Positions 11,201-26,200 of a stretch of 52,115 bases of DNA are shown here, in pieces. Position 1 is the stretch's first letter. Each line of letters starts with the position of its first letter. The notes beneath the pieces are model-generated. The model was not told the origin of the DNA. It saw nothing but the letters and a program-made list of their open reading frames with translations, and searched no databases. A program made the translations under genes and the position numbers. Source of the DNA: Phoronis australis (Eukaryota > Phoronida > Phoronidae); NCBI GenBank assembly GCA_002633005.1, contig NMRA01000338.1, positions 225,575-277,689 on the forward strand, read 5' to 3'.

Positions 11201-14200
11201 ACAATTTCGCTAAAAAGGGTCACTTACGCGTATAGGGCACGACTTTGAACTTTAGTGTGATGTGTTTTGTGGTTTTCTTGCTATTGAGGTGCGAAACAGT
11301 AACAACCATTCTTTAGAGGGTAAGAACGTGACGTACGAAATCCCTAAAGAGGGCTGCGAAATGCAGTGTNNNNNNNNNNNNNNNNNNNNNNNNNNNNNNN
11401 NNNNNNNNNNNNNNNNNNNNNNNNNNNNNNNNNNNNNNNNNNNNNNNNNNNNNNNNNNNNNNNNNNNNNNNNNNNNNNNNNNNNNNNNNNNNNNNNNNNN
11501 NNNNNNNNNNNNNNNNNNNNNNNNNNNNNNNNNNNNNNNNNNNNNNNNNNNNNNNNNNNNNNNNNNNNNNNNNNNNNNNNNNNNNNNNNNNNNNNNNNNN
11601 NNNNNNNNNNNNNNNNNNNNNNNNNNNNNNNNNNNNNNNNNNNNNNNNNNNNNNNNNNNNNNNNNNNNNNNNNNNNNNNNNNNNNNNNNNNNNNNNNNNN
11701 NNNNNNNNNNNNNNNNNNNNNNNNNNNNNGCGCCGCACTAAAATAGCCCCCCCCCCCAGCCCCCTTTGGTGCGCCTCCCATGTTAACTGTCATAAGCGGA
11801 CCCCTTCCAACAGCTCATATCTACTATCAATTTTAAAAAGAAATTGGAAATAAGACAGATGACTGCACTGTCCTTTCCAGATAGGTGTCTCTGGAGAAGT
11901 ACAGCTATGTATGTACCAAAAATGGCCTTCTTGGATCAATTTGCCGAATATTGTTAAACAGAAATGCAACCACTTTTTTACGATATACCTGCTGAACAAT
12001 TTCATCTCAACGTCGTGCAACAATCACATTTATCAAATGAATAACTTTTGGAAATTATGCGAAATAAAAAAACAATAAAACGTTGAATATATTAACATAT
12101 AATGTTTTCAAATTTAATTTGAGGGGACGCTCATTTGGTTCGTTTTTCAAGAATGCTGTGGACGTGACGAAAGAAAAAAGAAGGGCGCAACACCTGGATG
12201 ACGCCAGACGTTTAAATATTGGCGCAAAAACTGGTGTGGAAAAAGTAAGTCATTTTACGGATTATTCCAAAAAGAAATTAGGCTTAAAATGCCAACGCGA
12301 CCTGCGTTATTGCATCCGGCTAAAAAGTACTTTCATGTCTCTATTTGATGTGTGCTGTGCATTTCCGGAAAGCCTTTTGTCTTGCTTACAAACACCTGGT
12401 AAATGATTAACTTATTTACTGAGTAGTGTTTTTTCAGTATGAGTTTGTGAGAATTAGTTAGAGTTAAAAAAGTACAAATACACCTATTTCATTAAGTCGA
12501 AACTTGGTTTTAGCCGCTTTATTCCATGTCTGGGAGGCAATGTTTTTAATTTGAAGTATTCAATGTTCGGAAACATGTTTTGAAAAGTGTATTTGCTTCA
12601 TTCGTTTAGTCATCTAAGATACTGAAATACAGTGTTCGTGCCTTGGACTCGACAGTGGCCACCATACACGCAATTTACGCAGAAGAGTTGAGAGCAGCGG
12701 ACCTGTTGAGGTCACTCCGAGGTAAGTAGCTGGTGCGTTGACACGACGGACCTGTGCAATAAAGAGATAGTAAGGTGACATCGAGTTCACTATGACGTCA
12801 TTTTCACTGCTGAGTCACAACTGTACAGATTTTGATAGACCTATTGTATAATCAAGGAATTTCTGATTATCCTAGATCATTGTTCCGTGTAGAGAACGAA
12901 ATCAACAGTAGACATTTTGTCGCAGCTTTTTAGGGAACCAATCTCGACTTTCAAAGAGACAAATACCACCGGAGTATGAAAATGTGATTTTGCTTTGCAT
13001 AAAATTCTGTTTAATCGATGTCTTTAGAAATCGTAGGTGAGGTGGGAGCTAAAGTTGCTCGGCCGTTCGAGACGTTGTCAAGAGACCAGTTGGAAGCCAT
13101 TGATCGTGACGTCGGCAATTTTGTTGCTAATAAGGGAACCAGATCTCTGAGGGAAATAACGGGAACTGTCGAAGACGAATACAGGTTAGCCGAACTACAT
13201 AGGTCTGGCTCTGTTTTGAAAGATGCAAAACATTAAAACTTGTCAACTAACAAAAGCAGATAAGGATATATTTAAGTGTTTATGCTGTAGGGTCATCGAA
13301 ATCGTTAAGTTGTTGCCAAGTTGAATAAAATACACTTAAAATCCAAAACCCCACTGAACTCAAACTTACATTTCAATTAGATATTGCTTGGTGTTCCTTT
13401 ATCCTTTACACTTGAAATTAAATTACACTCAATCCAACCAGTGTAATTTAATTGGCCACACGTTAAAGAACGTCCGTTGTCAGTCACATTTACTTACTTT
13501 CCGCTTACATGTATGTCACAACTTACTTTGGTCAGCTGACCTATATCATTTGCATATTCATGACGAAATACTGAGACAAACATTAACAAAAGTTTTGTCA
13601 GTGCACTTGTTCCCAGTCTTATCTTCACTGGTAACTGCTTCCTTACACAATGTTTGGTACACTAAAGTAAATCGGTTGAAGAGTGATCGCCTGTCGGTGT
13701 ATTGGCTTAAGTTCGGAGTGGCACCTTTCCATCCACGTCTCTGCGATAAGTACGGTATACTTTAAAGATTTCTTTAAACAGAATTACTCTTCTGCTCGCT
13801 CAAAGCATACGATTTGGAAATTGTTGGTATTGTTTCTCTACTCGTTTGCAACATTCAGCTTTGGCATTTATTACACTCTTGAATTTGTTTCGCAGACTCT
13901 CATCTATTTATGTGGAAAAGGCTTTGAGCTTTCAAAATAACCACACGCACGTGTTTAGCAAAATCATCACGGAAATCAAAGACATCGAACTAAGGCTGGA
14001 AGATATGCTCGTATACACACAAGAAGTTCAAAGAACGAGTTCTGACGCAACAATGAAAACAATGACATTTTTGAAGAAGTTAACACCATTCCAGGTAACC
14101 AGCATCATTTTCCTCGACTCAATTTTCATAATGTTCATTCATTAGAAAGAACTGCTGTTCGTCATCACAGCGATCTAAAATTCTGATCTGAGTTCATTTT

Positions 14201-17200
14201 CTAAACTTTCCCGTGGAGTAGAAGAGTCAAAGATGCAACAACGGTTGATTGGGAAACACAGATGAGAATAAGCACTTGGTGTTACGGTGAACTTGACTGT
14301 TTTTCCTTGTCTTTAGTTAATCGTTAAGTTACGCAAGTCGTTGGATTCATGAAAAATGTATTACGACAACAAACTACCTTTAATTTTAGAAAGTCAGTAA
14401 AGAACTTCACAAAAACGCTTCAGACATAAGTGTCACTTTAAGCGAAGCATCTCACATCTACTCCGATGCGGCAGCGACACTGTACGACAAAACTGGGGCC
14501 TATTATCGGGCAAGTATTCTCATTTGTCTTCTGCAGAATATTACACCAGACATCCAATTCAATGGTAGCCAACACAATTTGTTCAAGCAGCATATAGATG
14601 TTAACTATCGTCCAAACTTTCATAACTTAGCAATCTTCTAAGGTTTTCCGTTACATAACACTGGAAACTAATGTCAAGACTAAATGATGTTTCAGGAGAT
14701 AATGCACCTTTACCGTAAACTAAAGAGACATCTGAGAAACATCTTGGAAAGGAATAGCATATTCAAAGATGAATATCTCGCTCTTAGACACAAATTACGG
14801 CGTGCTCGGATTCATGTGGACAAGTTGAAGGAGAGCGCCCAAAATATGAATGCGTAAGCCCAATTGTATGACATACACATCAGGTGTGCGTTTCGTGAAG
14901 TAAATTGGCTGTTTGCGAGAAAATCGAGATCGCGCAAGATTGAGCAAATCAGGCAAATGCAAGGCGAGTGTCTTGAAAATTCGGCGAAAATAAAATGCTG
15001 ACTTGCATGAATAGGAGAAAGTTTATGATTTCCGTTCCAAAAACGATTTTATTTCTACTCACTAAGTGCTTTGCGAGTGTCAACGAAACGTGCCCCAGTG
15101 TTTGCTTTCGGTGACATTTTTGTTAGTTTTGGAAGGTCATACAAGTCTTTTGTGCGACATCGCTGTGTAATACCATAGAACTCTATAGGGCCTAACTGTA
15201 ATGCGTTCTAGTGTGAGTACTTACGACCCCGAGATTTCACGGGACTGGCTGGGAGAGTTTGTATTGTTAATTTCCGATTGTCTGCTCAACTGAATTTTGA
15301 CCGAGTGTTGTATTTATCAAATCAAGCCTAATTTTATTGCTTCATTTTCATTTTTATGCGCACATTGGTCTAGTGTTGAAAACGTGTTTATTATAATTTG
15401 TCCCAGGTACATACATTTGTTTCCTATTAGAGCCAAGGTGGTGGTTGATGATGTGGATAAATTTTAAGGAAATTGCAAACGTTCGAAATTATTGCAATAC
15501 GTACACATGGTGTTACGTTACGCCCACCAGCTCGGCAACGTAGTACCCACGGTCGGCTTCCCGCACCGCCAAATCGTAAGCAGATGGTCCTCCGTTTGGC
15601 AATGCTTGGGGCCATTAAACCGCAAAATATTCCACAAACTCAAAAAAATTGTTCAGAAGAAATTTCTGGTGATGAAAGCTCTAGTTTAATTAGATTGTAC
15701 CAATCAAACATTCCATATATTCAATAGAAGGAAACAGGTCAACACCAAAACAAGCATATCCAAATTAATCCCACGCATGCGCGGCGCAACCTCGGCCGCC
15801 CGTGGTCGATTGACGTTCCAGTTGTATACCTCCATGTTACTGAAGTGGATCACCTTGTCTGTCTCTTCAGTCCCGCGTACCGCAAGCAATATTAAACGAA
15901 TGGGTGCTCCTTTGTACCCCATCCCATATTACTCGGTGTAATTCTTTCTTCATTACATTGGATGTATACCCACGATTCGTCAGGCAGATTGTCCAGTGTT
16001 TTACCTATTTTCAGACTGCTTAGAGAAAACAGTGACGTCAAAACAGCCTTAGAAGCAGTTGCAATATACGGTGTTATCAGAGACACCATCTTAGACGCCA
16101 GAGAGTCAGCTGCACGAGCAGTCTCGTACGCTTTAGCCGCCCTGTATAAGGTGAGAAAATTGTACAGCTAGAGTGAGTGTGGACCCACCTCTAAGGCACA
16201 ACGTCTTGCTAACCACACTTTTTCCGTTTACTTCAAAACATTTGATATTACTGTGCACGTTTGATCTGGGATCCGTCTCATGAAAGTGACGTCAGACTTG
16301 GACAGAATTTTGGTCTTGCTTTCCCACTTCACAATTTTTGAACAAAGACTTAGCCAAGTAGTTTTGAGCACATCATAGTCCAGAAATAATTTATAGAAAT
16401 TATCTCAGTAACTACCAGTTATGTATATATATACTTAGAGAATTTACACGTTTATTCAAGTGAGATTTACTTATTTTTCATAAATAGTTGTGTGGAGCGT
16501 AAGACAAAGTTGACGTCCTAAGTCACTTTTCAGGATATAGATCCCCGAATTGTTTCGTCTGTAACGATGAGGCTACAGGTGAACCCGAGTTCGACAACAA
16601 TCTGACCCACCAGTTTGTTTTCAGGAAGCTCCAAACTAAGAAATGTATCAAATTCCTTTGCAGAATAAAGAGAACATTAGGACCTACGTACAGAGTTCTG
16701 AGAGAAGTGTCTCCCAAGAACTGGCAGTAGACATGTCTGAAGCGAACAGAACAGGTTGGTAAAGTGCTAGGTCTACCCTTAGAGGTAGCGATGTATTACA
16801 ATGACCTGTGTCATTACACTTGAAACAAAACGGACCAGTAGTAACCGGAGCACACATATCAGTCCCATTCATTTCAATTTTGTAATAAGTCGAACTTTTG
16901 AATCAAATGGGGACCCAGTATAATGAACAACGATTTGCCAAAATATGTTATGTCTCCAACGGGTACTTCTAATACATGTAGCCAGCTCTCTGAGTGCTAC
17001 CAGCAATCAGTAATAGAGGTTCTCTTAAGACGAGATCGGGTGTATTCTCACGACCACTTCGTGTAGTCGGCATACTACCAAGTCAGCTCGAGGGCACTCC
17101 CACACCCAACGTGGGGCAATACTTCGACAGCCAGTTCAGGGTGTGCTCCGGGGGCCAATCCGGGTGCTATTGCAGAGAGCAATTCGGGTGAGGTTACTCC

Positions 17201-20200
17201 CTTATCCGGCATGAAAGGGTATTCCCCTGGCATCCAGCCCGAGAGTACGTAACCAATTCGTGTGAAAGTTACGAGACCAGCTAGACGGGCATTCTGCACA
17301 TAATTATGAGTTCTTAAAGTGCCCTTTTTAATCAGAGCACAAGTTTCACTATTCTTACGGCAATTAATTCTGGCTGGCCGAGATTGAAATTTGTTTTGCA
17401 TAAAATAGGTTTTTAACTAGGAAATAGAACTAGTCAACACAGCATATAGACTTTACTATTTTGCCAATCAAGAAGATCTATTACCTATTACCGTAAGGAG
17501 TTATAACGTTCAAAAGAAAATGGGGAAAGTTACGACAGTCGTTTACACAAATATCAGGATACTTGTACTAGAAACAGGGTTAAAGCTGCTTCGGACAATC
17601 TTGATGCCTCGGTCAAATAAAACCTACGATTCCGATCCGATGAGTTTGAGGAAGAAAAATGATTAAATCGGCCGACAATCGGAGTCTATCGGAAGATTAC
17701 AGGGAGCGCCAGTCAGAAGTCGATGTCGTAAATCACCAATAGCGACGACTGGTCCAGTGAAAAATAGCCCGATTGTACTGGGTATTGGGTCTACAGAGTA
17801 TTACACGACATACGTAACTCAGGATCAAGTACTTGATCCGAATGAATTCAATTCAATAACTTCGATAACCATGAGTAGGTGATAAAGATCAGTAGCCAAG
17901 GGAACTAACGATGTCGACGACATCAGCGACATGTTTTCTTGGTTCTTGCCTTTTACACAATTCAACATGATTTGTTGAAATTTTATCTACATCAAACGTT
18001 CCCACCAACGACACAAGCATCCTTACTTCAAATTTGCCAACACTCAATCACTGAGACATGGAACATTTTTGGAGACAACTAGTTTCGTGCCAATCTTTGA
18101 TTTGCATTATAAAATGTGTTTTCAAGTTACAAAGTGGAACCACTAGAATGATCCTGTATGTCGCAATGCTCATGATTAACTACAACTAAAACACTGCTAT
18201 AGTGCGCATTATTGCTTAATATCTTTCTGAATCAACCACGATGACTTGCGGCGAGTTTCGCAAAATGGTTCCCAAAATATCACGAACGGGCCGACCAAAA
18301 CGATTGTTTTAGTTGTATTTTATTCCATTTTCAGGTGAAGTTATCGAATACGCAGAGCAAAAGTCTCGAGAAATACGTCGGATGCATGAAGAGGCGAAAC
18401 ACATGACTTCAGATGCAACAGACCTTGTAGCGCAGCTATTGCGCACGAAAAGTTAGTACCTCTTTGTTTCTCAAGATGTCTCTGTGATAAACTGCATCAC
18501 CATATACTTAAACGGTCAATTTCGGGCATACAGTGTTAATTCAAGATAACTGTTTTATCAATTAAAGTTTTCCATCTACCATCAGAGAAAACAGGTAGCA
18601 TGGTTAACGTTTGTTGAGCTAGTGTTAACAGGTATCAATTTTTATCAGTTTTAAACTCACGTTGTCACTAAGATGTCTTCGCCTTGACACTTTTGTTTCA
18701 GGAAAAAAACTGAAAACTAAGAAAATAGACAGGAAAACCAAGAAAGTGAATAAAAAGCTAAATCGTATCAGGAAGTTTGACGAGCTTGTGAACAAAGCTG
18801 TTACGTTGGCACCATTGAACCGCAGTGGAACATCCAATATAAGCGACGGGTTCAAGATAACCGTTGACGGTAAAATGATTTAGAATTACATGTTTTGAAG
18901 GACGCTCAAGACTAGTTGAAGTTGAATACACCAGACACTTAATACTGGCATCCATGTATATCACTATAATATAGATTTTTTAAACAAATGTTATCAACAT
19001 ATGACTACGTTTCCAATGTCTCTTATAACCTTCATCAGCTCTTGCTACTCACGAAGGCAAGGTACACACCTAAAATGTATAAACTTCATTATCTACTGGA
19101 TTTGGCAAGAACGTTATAGGACAACCCAATCTTGTCTCTTACAGCCCATAGTAGCCTTAAGGAACGCACGGAGCAACTTGTTAACTTATCGGACAGATTG
19201 TTGTTACGACAAGCTAAAATGAGAGAACGGTCGCTAAAACTCAATAGTGATGTTGAGTTACTGAAACAGAACATCGAAACAGCAAGAGCTCTAGCGAACA
19301 GGGTAAAGACTTACGTTAATGTATCACTATCTGGAGTTTGAACAGAATCAATCTTTTATGATTCAGTCCAATGACCAGAAATTAACCTGCCCCTCTCACT
19401 ACTGCAACGATTTATGGAGATTCACGTACATGTACAATGTTTCTCCAGCAATGCTCGACGCTTAGCATGACGCTCTGTGATTACCAATACCTACTCTTGC
19501 TCATGCTCATTTCCTAAGGCAAATCAAGACCTTCTGTACACAAACGGGCCCGTCTGATTTTTGTCAAACGATTCCGACTTCCATCTGTTTACTTCCTTTA
19601 CAACTTTGCATTTTGGATGCCTGGTCGGTCATGTGCTTGGTGACTTTGTAGCCACCTGGGATTTACCATGTTGACAAACAAAACTTTGAACTCTTCTCGC
19701 AGTTAAGAGATCCGATACTTGAATTTACACCTGTTCCCCCGGTTTTATTGTCTCATTCATTGTACAAGCGTGTTTTATTTTCTACATTAATAGTTTGGGT
19801 TGTATTTACCCAATGTTTGACAATGTCCTTTCGATATACAATGACAACATGAACCAGCAACAACGAGGATTATCAGTTGCAACAGAAAATACCTAATATA
19901 TACTGGCGTACAGTACAGTCCATTAGATGGTGCAATTTGAATAAGTGATTTGATGTTTCAGATCAAGTTGTCTATGTCTACAGACGGAACGTGTATGCGA
20001 GAGTATCGTGTGGACGCGACACCTCGTGTCTCATTCTCTCTTCGACTACTTCCAATGCGGCCCACAAATGGAACGATATTCAGGCTATCAGAACATGACG
20101 GAATCGCAAGTTTTTCTGATTTTAGCTTTGTAGCTGCCACCTTTCTTAAACTGTAACCACAACGTTTAAAGTGAAGTGTAGCAATGTCTTCTTTCATTTG

Positions 20201-23200
20201 TCTGCTCCAGGGGCATTAGTTTTCCTTTGGGAAATTCAGAATCAACAAGCAAGTCTGGGATTCCGTTACCTCACTTTACCGTTGTTCATCAAACGTTTTG
20301 CATAAGTAAAAAAAAATTTTAAATGCACACACAACAAAGTGTTTTATTCATTTCCAAAATAAGAGAGAGCGAGTATAATACAAAGTTTGCGAACCTTTGT
20401 TTTGTTACTAGACCCTTCGATCATTGTTGACCATCTATTTGTTAACTTGAATTGTATAATTATAAACTCATTGGATAATTGTATTTTTGGAACAACAATT
20501 CAGCTCTATTTTTTATAAACATTAAATTCAGAGGTTGTCATTTTCTCATCCGAGAATTAGCTTTGAAGATGAATAAATCGTTTCTGAAACTAAAAGTTAG
20601 TGCTAATGGTAAAATGTCATCGATTCTTTCAAAACAATAAGTTGCCAAACCTGGCTAATGATACAATTTCCTTAAAACAATACATGTTACTAGGACAAAA
20701 GATAGCAAAGCTTATTCTAATCTGCATTTTTGAAATTTGACGAAAAGGTGTGGGATTTTTAGGTGTCAATATTTTTAAAAAGTCGCCTGATGCCAATCTG
20801 AGATGGGCCAGAATCCCGTTTTTTCTTCTTAGCATAATCTGATGTTAGCTGAAATGGGACGGGATCCTTCAGTTCCCTCAACGTCACCTTACACTAGCTG
20901 AAAGGGCTGGATTCATAATTTTTTCTTACCCAGCACCACCTGGTGTCCGTTTTGAAGGTCAGATTTCAAATGACTCTTAAAGCACACCAGGATCAATTAT
21001 GCTACTTCTGACTTGACATGATTTATTTCTTACGTGCAGTTATCTAATGCCTTCATTGTTGATGTGGATGAGGCTAAGGTAAGACTGAGTTGGGGTCCGA
21101 AAGGGAGTAACCCAATTCGACTGATGGATACGGAACCTCTTCGTCAAGCAGAATGGAATCAAGTTAAAGTAGACAGGTAATACCGTGCTGTCTTTTATAC
21201 TTCAATTCCAGTCATAACACGTGCGTTACCAACCGTATTGTTTTTATCCCTTTCAGCACTGTGTCAGTTTTGGAGAAATACTTAACTTTGTTCATATATG
21301 AACATTGATCTAAAGAATCTACACTTCTGTGTCGAGACCCGCGATGTTACATGAAGTCTGGTAACGAAACCACGTCCAGTTCTGTTATCTAAAATTGCAA
21401 TATCAAATTTCAATCACATGGAATGCACCTTTATTATTTAACTTTGTTCAATCGATTATTCATAAGTCATCATTTATTACACACAGCACATTGGACAAAA
21501 TCGTTCTAACGGTGACGTCACGAGGGGAATCGCGAACCATTTCCAGAGTAACTGACCAGTCTCCGTCTCTCAAGTCTAAGATGACCACAGTTGTCATCGG
21601 AGGGGTATGGATACATTTTTAGGATCAAAAAGTTGCGCCAGTTTTTTGTTGTTTTCTTATCATCAAACTGTTGTACTTTACGTTAACAGATGATTAAATG
21701 AATAGTCCAGTAGGTGTGCGTAAAATACTATCGCACATCTCTTTGACCATCTATTACGCTCGCACGTGCAATACGTCGATTAAACATTTATTGATAGTAG
21801 CCATGTTATACTTTTTAGAAACGATTACTTCTATTACATTCTTTCAACAGAATGGGGACATCTCGTCTGTCAGTCCCTTTACTGGATGTATATCTGACGT
21901 CGTTGTTTCTGGAAAATCGCTGGGGCTGTTTAATTTTATTAGATCTATTGGAAACTGCGGAGGATGCCAGCACGGGTAAGACAATGAGCTTTTTTATTGC
22001 TCCTTTTTCACATGCCTACAGTGACGACAGGTAATGCGTGTGCTTTGACGAAAGAGATTTTCAACGCAATATTTTGGTTTTCGCCTTGACGTCAAGGTGC
22101 CGTGTTTTGTCGAAGCAATCCACTTTTGGTTTAAATCTCTCACCGCAATTATCTGGTCTCAACTTGTTCCTTACTCAGATGGAAAATGTTTTTTTTCTTT
22201 GCTTAGAAAGAGCTGTCAATTTGTTCTTGCTCTCGAGTCCATGCTTGGCAAACAAAATTACTCACCGTGACAAGCCGAAGGCTTCTTCAGTTTTTTCCAA
22301 ACCTACAAATTACCTCTAATCTCTGAAAAGGCGCCGTCACATTATTATTATGAATTAAAGAAACGATGGCAAACTAATTTCAGAAACCTTGCTACGTTCA
22401 AAATTCACGATGAACCTCACAGGAAACTGAACAGAGTAACAAGAAAACAAATTCAAAGCAAAACAAACTCCAGGGAATACTACCGAGTGACAAAACAACT
22501 CCCTGTACACTAGTATAAGCGGAGGTAATTCGTCATGGAGACGGCGCCTTTAGTAAACAAGTTGAAACCATTTTCATAACTGTAAGTAGTCTAAATAAAA
22601 ATTCTTTTTTACGGAAGGTGGGTTTAATAAGCATGGCGCGCTTTTAAACCGCCGTCTACTTCCTCAGTGACAACATGTTACGTCTTGCCAAACTGTAATT
22701 TTGCATTACGTTTTATGTGACTGTATTGCGAAAACAGATTGGCATTGTTTCCAGGTTCTTTAGGACAAAGCGAACCATCAGGATTATAAAAAAGCTAGAA
22801 GTTACACTAAGTTTTTGCCGAACTTACCTCATTATCATATATACTGTAATATATATGTATAACGAATTGAGTTCTTTTTCAATAGGGTCGACAGTTCCTC
22901 TGTATTTGTGCCGTTAACTACTACAAGACCAACTACAACAGCGGTAAGGAAACTTAATCTTCTTGTAGTCGAGCATAGCTTTTACAAGTTCTTTATTTTT
23001 TGTTGGTTCTGGTCTTTGGTTTTCTTAAAATCGAGTCGGTGGTGCGGAAGAGATTGATCTGGCGACCTACAGGTCGCGATCCCTGATTTCGTTTGACGAC
23101 CTGATGAAAAATCGCAAGTCGCCACGATGTTGTACGAGCTTAAAATGCTACATGTGGTAAACAGACGAGAGTCGGAATTCATAAGCAAAAACTGGAAAGG

Positions 23201-26200
23201 ATCCCACACAAACAGCGTGTTCTGGGTCCGTTCTCCAATCTTTTTACTCGAAACCGAACTCGAAATTAGGTTTGGCATTTTCTACTCTACTTTTGGGCGA
23301 ACTCAAGATAAGTGTCTATTATTCTATGCTCGAGTACACAATAACTTACGTAGATAATTTATTGCCCTTAGTTCACAGTTTGTAAACCCAATATTAAAGC
23401 AATAAGTTCGAGTTTGAACTCGAAATTTCGAGTTTTTACTCAAGTTTGTAGCACGAATATAAGGGTCTTCAAGGGCAAACTTGAACTAGAAACTCCTATG
23501 CATAAACTATAATGTATTCGAGCACAATCTGATAACCAATTATCTTAAGTTCGCACAAAAGGAGCAGAGAAATTGCCAAAAATAGTTTCGAGTTCGTTTC
23601 GAGTAAAAAAGATTAGAGACCGGGCCCTGATCTTCTGCTTTTCGCTAGGTAGGCGTTGGCCTGCGCGAACTATTGGGCATGAGGGAGAGGAAGGAAGAAA
23701 TTGCGTGTTCGAGGACACAATCTACACTTAATTTCCACTCGAATAAAAATGAAAGAGGGCCACCCGGGTCCCGATTCCAGGTGTTCCGACTGACATTTTC
23801 TCAATTCACCGGCTCTTCAAATCAGATATCCCATTTTTATTTTCAACTGATGCCAATCCTTACCCAGGCATACCGAGATTCCTTCATTCGACAAGTTCAT
23901 GTTTAGCGTCGATCCCTGTGCGGAATTTTTCTTTTTGCTCAATTCTTCAAAAAACACTATTTACTGGAGACGAGGGAATTCACTTGAAAGCTGACCCCTT
24001 TCACGGGACCTTGTACTTCGGCAATAGACTTGTCCGTGCCACGCTGTCGTCAAGAGGCTGCTGCATCAAGAAATCTCATCTAAGGTCCTATTACACGGTG
24101 TAAAGCGATTGCCTCATTGGTTACAGCTTCACGGCAATAAAACACTGACTAAGATAAACTGATGTGTGGTGGACTAACATTGGTGATGTTTCGAACTCTT
24201 GGGCTTTTGAAATTTAAAAGTTAAATTAGGGTCATTTTGACGGGAGAAATATGATAAAAAGTAGCCAAAATATACGTTGTTAAGTTTCGGTTCACTAAAG
24301 AATGGTTTTAGTGTTTCTTTGCACAGTGGCAGATAATTGGCCTACAAGTCGCGATGCCGGGCAAAAGGATTCGAAAACACTTTACTGTTTAAATTGATAT
24401 CTGGTCTTAGCCTCGATTTAGAAACCGCTGACTTCTGGAGTTAACCCAAAAGGGAGGTATTTGTAAATGTGTTTTTTATCATCGCTCGGCAAACCATGTT
24501 TTTTAAATCTCTCTTGCGTGACTTTGTGCAGCTTTTTAAAACAAAACGAACAAAAAACAGTAAAACACCAGACTTTGGCTGAAATTTTTGCGGGAGGGCG
24601 TTCTTTTTTCTAGTAAGCACAGACCAGGCGTGCGTTCAGTAGACGCTAGGACCTACGCTAGGACCTAGCTAAAACCTAGTCAAAGTCACGTGCTCTCATT
24701 TAAAATACACGGCCATATCTCACGTAATCTCGCGAAGTCTAGGGTTACTGAACGGGAGGCAGGACCACTATGTTTTTTGACCTAATCGTCGATTTAGAGC
24801 TCCATGCAGGACCGTGTATGAATAACATTATTCTGGTTCGTGTTTTGGGTGTAACATTTTGTTTTGTTTGAACACGGTGAGCAAGCGTTCCTAATTATAC
24901 ACGATAAGATTAATTCATGATCGGAGAGATTCCCTGATGCTAAGATGATTTATTCCAACTGGAAGTTTTTGATTTCGGATTGACCTAATTAACACTGCAT
25001 AGGCTTTTAATTAGATACGAGTGTGCACAGTAGTTCCTTAGTGTTACCCATTCTAGCCGGAAGTTGCTCATGACAATTGCCTTTGTCTGAAATTGTTGAA
25101 ATGTCTGTCTTTATGTCACTTTTTTAAAGGAACCTACGTCGTGTTCCACTGGCCTGAAGTATCCGAGGGAAGACCGCGCGGTAACCTTTGGTGACACTCA
25201 TTACAGTCACTCGTCCGTGTCTACCCGTAAGAAAGGCGATTTAACAAAGAAGTAAGCAGCTCCCCTGAGATTCACAATTGCCTCTGTATTGTCTCAAGCA
25301 AAACATGACAATTGTGTGTGTGCCATGTTGTGTGGTAAAGAAAAACTTACAAACAAGAAAAAAAACTCACATGGCTTCAAACGTAACAACTAAATGAGTC
25401 AAATTCTTCAACGAATACCTATGCCACGTGTCCGCTAGCAAGCAAAAACACCAAAACGCCACTGTGCCTTATGACATATACTTTAAGTCGGTGTCACCCA
25501 TCGTGACTACATCCGTACCCGCCTTCTGAGTAGGGAACATGTCTGGAGAAATAATTAAGGGGTTGCTAACAAAGACCGGCGGAGGTAAAAGGTACAGGGA
25601 TAACTATTCCTCGTGAGGTAGTGGTTACCCGGCATCTGAACCATCATTGCGTTCTCACTCGCCACTCATGTAAGAGGAGTGGGGCGCAGTGCCAATCTCC
25701 AACACGTAATCCTTAAGACCATTAACATACCCCACAAACTTATTGCTACAATCTGATGGAAAGACTCTAACCGTTCCATACATGGCGCGAAGCGCTGTCA
25801 TTGATGAAATACGAGCTCCTCTATTTTCTCCACATGAACAATTATTGTAATCAGACATATAATAGTAGGGTTGATAGTTTACTGTTGGCTTTTTCACCTC
25901 TAGTTCTCTGTAAGACTGCATCCGTAAGACTTATTGTGTGGACCTTAAAGATAGAAAGCCCTGGTTAGGGGAGATTAGCAGGCAAGTTTGTCATCGTCTG
26001 CATCTCCTGCTGCTCGCGTCCCTTGCGACATTTGACACAGTTGAAAATGATAATGACGACGAGACTCTGTCCATTGAGGATCCAGTGACCAGCCTCTCTT
26101 ATGGCGGCTTCCGTGAGGTGTCTTCCTGTTCGAGACTTCAGTGTGATAGTGACGAATCAGTGTGGCTACATGTGATCTGTGAATGCTGATTTGGTGTTTC

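Larger units (their letters stand above)
8891..12151 (+). other. Laminin-like intron 2, containing the assembly gap
   Basis: The longest ORFs here (10165-10515 and overlapping frames) show no family resemblance and lack a phase-consistent splice pair. The stretch contains the 360-base run of N and a C-rich repeat. Since exons 2 and 3 are both phase 0 at this junction, a missing phase 0-0 exon inside the gap cannot be excluded. Confidence 0.5.

Noticed and set aside
11262-11793. Four ORFs of 126-159 codons on both strands
   Set aside because: They are mostly N translated as X across the assembly gap.
13388-13765. 125-codon plus-strand ORF in laminin intron 5
   Set aside because: Low-information hydrophobic/His-rich translation, no splice sites in the required phase; exons 5 and 6 already join correctly.
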